From Flavobacterium sp. Root420 (GTDB lineage Bacteria; Bacteroidota; Bacteroidia; Flavobacteriales; Flavobacteriaceae): 64,000 nucleotides of DNA. The stretch spans positions 372,394-436,393 of the forward strand of contig NZ_LMEF01000001.1 of NCBI RefSeq assembly GCF_001427905.1. The letters are read 5' to 3'. A program made the translations under genes and the position numbers. A model generated the notes under the pieces. It searched no databases. It was not told the origin of the DNA and saw nothing but the letters and a program-made list of their open reading frames with translations. This document shows positions 59,756-64,000 of the stretch, piece after piece (positions within the stretch are counted from its first letter, which is position 1; each line of letters opens with the position of its first letter).

Positions 59756-60643
59756 ATGGGTCCACAAAAATTGCTAAACCTAATTGGAAATACTCCATTA
59801 ATGGAAACTGTCAATTTGGTTAAAAATAAAAACGTAAAACTTTTACTAAAACTTGAAGGAAATAATCCCGGTGGAAGTGTAAAAGACAGAGCGGCATATA
59901 ACATGATTGCATCAGCCCTGGAAAGAGGCGATATTAAAAAAGGTGATAAATTAATTGAAGCTACAAGCGGTAATACCGGAATAGCCCTTGCCATGATTGC
60001 TCAATTGTTTCAAATAGAAATTGAATTGGTATTACCGGAAGATTCTACAAAAGAAAGAACTCAAACCATGCGTGCATATGGCGCTACAGTGATTTTAACG
60101 CCTGCTAGCGAAGGAATTATTGGTTCACGTGACTATGCTGACAAAAAAGTCGCAGAAGGCGGTTATTTGATGTTAAATCAGTTTGCGAATGATGACAACT
60201 GGAAAGCGCATTACAAAACTACTGGTCCCGAAATCTGGAATGATACTGAAGGAACCGTAACGCACTTTGTTTCGGCCATGGGAACAACCGGAACAATCAT
60301 TGGAACTTCGACTTATTTGAAAGAAAAAAATCCGGCAATTCAAATCATAGGTGCACAACCAAGCGATGGATCTCAAATTCCCGGAATCCGTAAATGGCCT
60401 GAGGAGTATTTACCAAAAATCTTTGACGCCTCAAAAGTGGATACCGTTGTAGACGTTAGCGAAGAAGAAGCCAGAGCAATGACCAAAAGATTAGCACTTG
60501 AAGAAGGCGTTTTTGCCGGAATGAGCAGCGGAGGTTCCGTTGCCGTAGCCTTAAAAATAGCCGAACAATTAGAATCAGGCGTTATTGTAGCGGTTATCTG
60601 CGATCGAGGCGACAGATATCTTTCTTCGGATTTGTTCGATTAA
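59756..60643 (+). CDS. cysM: O-acetylserine sulfhydrylase B (cysteine synthase)
   Basis: A 295-residue PLP enzyme making cysteine from the product of the preceding cysE. LLNLIGNTPLMETV, the Schiff-base Lys in NPGGSVKDRAA, EATSGNTGIALAMIA, the CysM-type PEDSTKERTQTMRAYGA, and the phosphate loop AMGTTGTIIGTSTYL are present. The C-terminal GMSSGGSVAVAL is typical. CysM rather than CysK is favoured by the substrate loop. It is the second cysteine-synthase-fold enzyme of the window. Confidence 0.92.
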   Translation: MGPQKLLNLIGNTPLMETVNLVKNKNVKLLLKLEGNNPGGSVKDRAAYNMIASALERGDIKKGDKLIEATSGNTGIALAMIAQLFQIEIELVLPEDSTKERTQTMRAYGATVILTPASEGIIGSRDYADKKVAEGGYLMLNQFANDDNWKAHYKTTGPEIWNDTEGTVTHFVSAMGTTGTIIGTSTYLKEKNPAIQIIGAQPSDGSQIPGIRKWPEEYLPKIFDASKVDTVVDVSEEEARAMTKRLALEEGVFAGMSSGGSVAVALKIAEQLESGVIVAVICDRGDRYLSSDLFD

Positions 60644-60651
60644 AAAAAGAC

Positions 60652-60780
60652 ACTAAGGTTCTGAGTTGCTAAGGTTCTAAGTTTTTACTTTGGAGAAATC
60701 TTAGAATCTTAAAACCTTAGCATTCAAAAAATAAAAAAAACTTAGCACCTCAGAACCTTAGCAACTTAGAACCTCAAAGA
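60652..60780. repeat. CTAAGGTTCT / AGAACCTTAG inverted repeats
   Basis: Several CTAAGGTTCTGAGTTG-type words on the left are mirrored by CTTAGCACCTCAGAACC and AACTTAGAACC words on the right, making an imperfect hairpin of about 130 bases between cysM and the aldo/keto reductase gene. The same words recur after the next two genes. Confidence 0.65.
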
Positions 60781-60782
60781 AA

Positions 60783-61769
60783 ATGAACTACAGAAAACTA
60801 GGAAAAACAAATTTTAATATATCAGAAATCTCACTTGGCACCTGGCAAGTGGGAGGAAAATGGGGATCTGCTTTTGATAATAAAACAGCAGACGAACTCT
60901 TGAATACTGCCATTGATAGTGGCGTAAACTTTATTGATACTGCCGATGTCTACGAAAACGGCTTAAGCGAAACTGCAGTTGGAAGAGTTGTTCGTTCCAG
61001 ATCAGAAAGAATTTATGTGGCTACAAAATGCGGGCGACATATTAACCCGCACGCTAGTGAAGGCTATCAACCAAAAGTACTTCAGAAATTTGTTGAAGAC
61101 AGTTTGAAAAGAATGAATTTAGAAACACTGGATTTGATTCAGCTGCACTGCCCTCCTACTGAAGTTTATTACCGACCTGAGATTTTTGAACTATTTGATC
61201 GCTTAAAAGATCAGGGGAAAATTTTAAATCTTGGTGTAAGTGTAGAAAAAGTTGAAGAGGCATTAAAAGCAATTGAATATTCGAATGTAACAACAGTACA
61301 GATTATTTTTAATTTGTTTCGCCAACGCCCTTCGCAATTGTTTTTCTCTGAAGCCAGAAAAAAAGATATTGGTATAATTGCCAGAGTTCCATTAGCAAGC
61401 GGACTTTTAACCGGTAAATTTGATTCAAAAACTATTTTCGAACCACAAGACCACCGTAACTTTAATCGTAATGGAGGTGCTTTTGATAAGGGTGAGACTT
61501 TTTCCGGAATTGATTACAATTTAGGATTAGAAGCTGTTGAAAAACTAAAAGCACTATTTCCTGAAGCAACCAATCTTGCTCCTATCGCCTTACAATGGAT
61601 TTTGAGTTTTGAAGATATTAGCTGTATTATTCCGGGTGCTTCAAATGCAAATCATGTAATGTCAAATCTATCGGTTTATGATTTACCTCAATTAACTCCC
61701 GAAAAAATTTCGGCAATGAATGACATTTACGAAGAATATATAAAACCTTCAGTACATCATTTATGGTAA
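60783..61769 (+). CDS. Aldo/keto reductase
   Basis: A 328-residue TIM-barrel oxidoreductase. LGTWQVGGKWG lies near the N-terminus. The tetrad can be read as Asp in NFIDTADVYENGLSE, Tyr in DVYENG, Lys in VATKCGRH and His in LIQLHCPP. The cofactor-binding end has IIPGASNANHVMSNL. It is of the YghZ/AKR-like group with broad carbonyl specificity. Substrate unknown. Intergenic repeats flank it. Confidence 0.9.
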   Translation: MNYRKLGKTNFNISEISLGTWQVGGKWGSAFDNKTADELLNTAIDSGVNFIDTADVYENGLSETAVGRVVRSRSERIYVATKCGRHINPHASEGYQPKVLQKFVEDSLKRMNLETLDLIQLHCPPTEVYYRPEIFELFDRLKDQGKILNLGVSVEKVEEALKAIEYSNVTTVQIIFNLFRQRPSQLFFSEARKKDIGIIARVPLASGLLTGKFDSKTIFEPQDHRNFNRNGGAFDKGETFSGIDYNLGLEAVEKLKALFPEATNLAPIALQWILSFEDISCIIPGASNANHVMSNLSVYDLPQLTPEKISAMNDIYEEYIKPSVHHLW

Positions 61770-61900
61770 TTTTTTAGAGTTGCTAAGGTTCTAAGGTTCT
61801 GAGTTACTAAGGTTAGATTTTAGATTCAAGGCTCAAGGTCAAAAAAAAAAAACTTAGCCCCGAAGCTTCGTGATAGCATCTCTTTTAACGCAACCATTTT
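61770..61900. repeat. CTAAGGTTCT words plus TAGATTTTAGATT
   Basis: GTTGCTAAGGTTCTAAGG and TTACTAAGGTTAGATTTTAG words are followed by an A run, AACTTAG and a degenerate CCCCGAAGCTTCG palindrome (near 61859). Three repeat families are juxtaposed. Confidence 0.55.
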
Positions 61901-61946
61901 TGAATTTTGGCATCTGATAATAAAACTAACTATAAATTCACTAACC

Positions 61947-62354
61947 ATGAAAAAACTATGTTTTATATTATTTGCCATTTGTCTGACCTTGGTTTCTTGC
62001 AGCAACGATGATGATTCCGCCAGAAATAAGGAGCAACAAAACTTAGATAAAATGTATCAGGAGATTGTTGCAGTTTCTTTAGTTAATTCTAAGCCTTGCA
62101 CAAATGCTACAGAATGGGATTTTACTGCTATTGGCTCTAAATCTTGCGGCGGGGCAATCGGATATATTGCCTTTTCTAAGACAATAGATAAAACCGTATT
62201 TCTTGCTAAAGTAAAAGCTTATACCGACGCACAGGCTGCATTTAATATTAAATGGAACATAATGTCAACTTGTGATATTGTATTACCTCCAAGTAGTGTA
62301 GATTGTGTTGACGGAAAACCAAAACTCATTTACCTCACCTTATTTAAGGAATAA
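61947..62354 (+). CDS. Small lipoprotein, unknown
   Basis: A 135-residue protein with lipoprotein signal (FAICLTLVSC, lipid Cys near residue 18) followed by SNDDD, the acidic run typical of surface-exported Bacteroidota lipoproteins. The mature domain has four cysteines (KPCTNATEWDF, KSCGGAIGY, STCDIV, DCVDGKP), which may form disulfides. I do not recognise the family. Confidence 0.7.
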   Translation: MKKLCFILFAICLTLVSCSNDDDSARNKEQQNLDKMYQEIVAVSLVNSKPCTNATEWDFTAIGSKSCGGAIGYIAFSKTIDKTVFLAKVKAYTDAQAAFNIKWNIMSTCDIVLPPSSVDCVDGKPKLIYLTLFKE

Positions 62355-62395
62355 TTCAAATACGGAAACCTGAATCATTTAAGGTATCAGAGACA

Positions 62396-62462
62396 GAAAT
62401 AACATATTATCAAAACGAAACTTAGTAACTTAGCTACTTAGAAACATAGTTACTAAAAAAGA
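62396..62462. repeat. CTTAG-word repeat
   Basis: CTTAGTAACTTAGCTACTTAG and AACATAGTTACTAA words form a third short member of the CTAAG family in successive intergenic gaps. Confidence 0.45.
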
Positions 62463-62463
62463 A

Positions 62464-62910
62464 ATGCTGAAAAAATCTAAATTTAAAGAATGGTTCGATC
62501 GTTATAAATATGCCGAATTAGCGAGTACAAGTGCCGCACTTACCGCTTCTCTTTTTAGTAAAATTTACAGCGGATTAACCACAGCATATATTATTACTCT
62601 TTCGGAATATTTGGCTTTTTATAGTGTAATTTTTATTTCTTCGTATAAAAAACTGGTTCAGCAAAATAAACTACTGAACAAAGTCACGACTTCTAAAGAA
62701 ATTCTTTTATTGCTGAAAAATTTAGTTTTAGAATTTGGCTATCCTGCTTTTCTGGACTTTTTGGTAATTCGCCCTTTTTGCATGTATTGGATGCCTATAC
62801 TGTTTGTGAATTATTTCTTCGGAATTATTTTTGGAAAAATCTCAGCCGATTTGTGCTTTTATTTCTTTACGATTGTTAATTATGAGATAATTAAAAAAAG
62901 AAAAAACTAG
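62464..62910 (+). CDS. Membrane protein of unknown function
   Basis: A 148-residue protein with about four hydrophobic segments (roughly 20-38, 42-58, 86-105 and 108-135) and charged ends (MLKKSKFKEWFDRYK, EIIKKRKN). A GYPAFLDFLVIRPFCMYWMPILF stretch, counted in two parts around Phe, is the most distinctive region. I recognise no family. Its stop shares CTAG with that of the convergent histidine kinase. Confidence 0.6.
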   Translation: MLKKSKFKEWFDRYKYAELASTSAALTASLFSKIYSGLTTAYIITLSEYLAFYSVIFISSYKKLVQQNKLLNKVTTSKEILLLLKNLVLEFGYPAFLDFLVIRPFCMYWMPILFVNYFFGIIFGKISADLCFYFFTIVNYEIIKKRKN

Positions 62911-63956
62911 ATATCAAACTCAATCTTAAATTCGGCACCCCTATTTTTGCCTTCACTGATAGCGCTTAAAGTTCCTTTATTTCTTTCGATTATTTTCTTG
63001 CATAAATACAAACCAATTCCTGTCGAAGATTCATTTGCAGTCCCCAATCGGCTCATTTTGGTAAATTTTTTAAACAACTCTTCAATTTGATTTTTATTGA
63101 AACCAATTCCGTGATCTACAACACTAATCATCAATTTTGAATCTTCATTGCAAATTCTGACTTTGATTTCACTGTCAAAATAAGAAAATTTAATCGCATT
63201 ACTTATTAAGTTTACGATAACCTGAATCAATAGACCTTCATCTATTTTAAGAGTAGCCGCCTCTGCTTCTAAACTCAGGCTTAATTTAATATTTTTATCA
63301 ATTAAACGTTGTTCAACCTGTTCATTAATAAAAGGTAAAATAGCAGGAAATATTATTTCTCGTGGCTCCTGATTAAATTTTACAACCTGATCTTGTTCAT
63401 TGAGTAGTTTTATAAAATTCTCGATATAACGAAATTGCAAATTGGTCGATTCACAAATTAAATCGGCCAAATGTTTTATGGATTCAGATGGATTTTCACT
63501 TAAAATCAATTTTGCCAAACCCTGAGGATTTCCGGCAAAATTTTTCAAATCGTGTGAAAGCATATAAATCAAATCCTGTTTTTCGTTTATAAAACTTTCC
63601 GCCTCATAGATCGACTCCTGAATATTACACATTAACAAACCTGCTTCATCTGTATATTCTGTCGGAAGGACAGAAAGCCGTCTGTTATTTCGGTATTCGT
63701 CTAATGCTTTTGATGCTTTTGAAATAGGTTTTATCAATTGATTTAATATCAAAAGTGTAATTGCAGTTGCTAATAAGGTCATTATCAGACAAAAAATCAA
63801 AATAGAAGTAGGTGAAATATTATGAGAGTAAAATAGCACAAAAAATAAAATTCCAATTAAAGGAATATGAATACCTACCAAAGCAACAAAGAGGAATTTT
63901 AACGCATAACTTTTTTTCAGAAAGCCAATTTGTGATAGATTGTGATACAAATTCAT
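62907..63956 (-). CDS. Sensor histidine kinase
   Basis: A 349-residue membrane kinase. Two adjacent helices (about 20-43 and 51-72) leave almost no periplasmic loop, so it probably senses membrane or cytoplasmic cues. A HAMP-like stretch (NQLIKPISKASKALDEY) leads to the H-box YMLSHDLKNFAG (phosphorylated His), then the N-box NLISNAIKFS, G1 DHGIGFN and G2 STGIGLYLCKKII. No response regulator gene is visible next to it; one may lie beyond the window edge. Confidence 0.88.
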   Translation of the reverse strand: MNLYHNLSQIGFLKKSYALKFLFVALVGIHIPLIGILFFVLFYSHNISPTSILIFCLIMTLLATAITLLILNQLIKPISKASKALDEYRNNRRLSVLPTEYTDEAGLLMCNIQESIYEAESFINEKQDLIYMLSHDLKNFAGNPQGLAKLILSENPSESIKHLADLICESTNLQFRYIENFIKLLNEQDQVVKFNQEPREIIFPAILPFINEQVEQRLIDKNIKLSLSLEAEAATLKIDEGLLIQVIVNLISNAIKFSYFDSEIKVRICNEDSKLMISVVDHGIGFNKNQIEELFKKFTKMSRLGTANESSTGIGLYLCKKIIERNKGTLSAISEGKNRGAEFKIEFDI

Positions 63957-63966
63957 AAAAACATAA

Positions 63967-63974
63967 CAAAACTA
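63967..63974 (-). promoter_or_regulatory. -7 promoter element for histidine kinase gene
   Basis: TAGTTTTG on the minus strand matches TANNTTTG, ten bases before the ATG. The -33 spot has no TTG. Confidence 0.35.
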
Positions 63975-64000
63975 TTGGTTAAAAAAGTAGGATCTGGGGA

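Noticed and set aside
1-64000. tRNA, rRNA, CRISPR arrays, insertion sequences or prophage genes
   Set aside because: I looked for tRNA-like T-arms, regularly spaced direct repeats, transposase or integrase motifs and phage structural genes on both strands and saw none. Dispersed hairpins are too irregular for CRISPR.

Overview
The window is chromosomal DNA from a Bacteroidota bacterium, most likely a Flavobacterium or close relative. It is AT-rich. Its promoters fit the Bacteroidota consensus TTG-N19-TANNTTTG, and two match it exactly (10899-10928 and 18745-18774). Other Bacteroidota traits are a fused CcoN-CcoO oxidase subunit, a CcoP with a single haem motif, T9SS-like C-termini and many small structured intergenic repeats. 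I saw no tRNA, rRNA, CRISPR array, insertion sequence or prophage. Apart from the partial operon at the left edge it reads as ordinary core chromosome.

Layout. 1-972: tail of a three-gene operon of unknown proteins. 1077-6871: GNAT acetyltransferase, HutD-family protein, Crp/Fnr-like regulator, secreted PL1 pectate lyase, a HipA-like kinase with its DUF3037 partner, and NAD(P)H-hydrate dehydratase, separated by dense repeats. 7065-7240: a candidate structured RNA, followed by gcvT, an S41 protease and a YebC protein. 11718-15149: a Cys-rich membrane protein and two LamG paralogues flanking a tiny lipoprotein gene. 15486-23625: a cystathionine-synthase-like enzyme, oligopeptidase B, YbaB, threonine aldolase, prfB with its programmed frameshift, msrB and lpxD. 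23705-25382: a TetR-controlled membrane operon with two copies of one operator. 25570-28795: acyl-CoA carboxylase beta subunit, DoxX and small proteins.

28856-39789 is a microaerobic respiration block: hemN, the whole cbb3 oxidase set (ccoI, ccoS, ccoNO, ccoQ, ccoP, ccoG, fixH, a SafE-like gene) and an FNR-like regulator. The hemN, ccoS and ccoI promoters each carry an FNR-like palindrome. Its centre lies 36.5-37.5 bases upstream of the last base of the -7 element, the geometry of class II activation. This is the clearest regulatory circuit in the window.

39784-47357 is housekeeping: mazG, DUF5606, def, a FUSC-family protein, mqo, ruvX and dapD. 47443-53840 is a lipopolysaccharide-core or surface-glycan cluster: two related GT2 enzymes, a GT9 heptosyltransferase-like enzyme, a Kdo-kinase-like protein, another glycosyltransferase, UDP-galactopyranose mutase and a DUF4422 protein. 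53945-63956 holds Sua5, a cysteine desulfurase, a duplicated-domain lipoprotein, an Smr protein, DUF2752 and DUF1003 proteins, the cysE-cysM operon, an aldo/keto reductase, small unknown proteins and a sensor histidine kinase.

Intergenic DNA is unusually rich in repeat families: CCTTTGAACC words, TCGCAAAG words, GACGCAC hairpins, CCCGATAGCTATCGGG palindromes, CTAAGGTTCT words and an AGATTTT heptamer array. Many sit at 3' ends of genes, where they could act as terminators.
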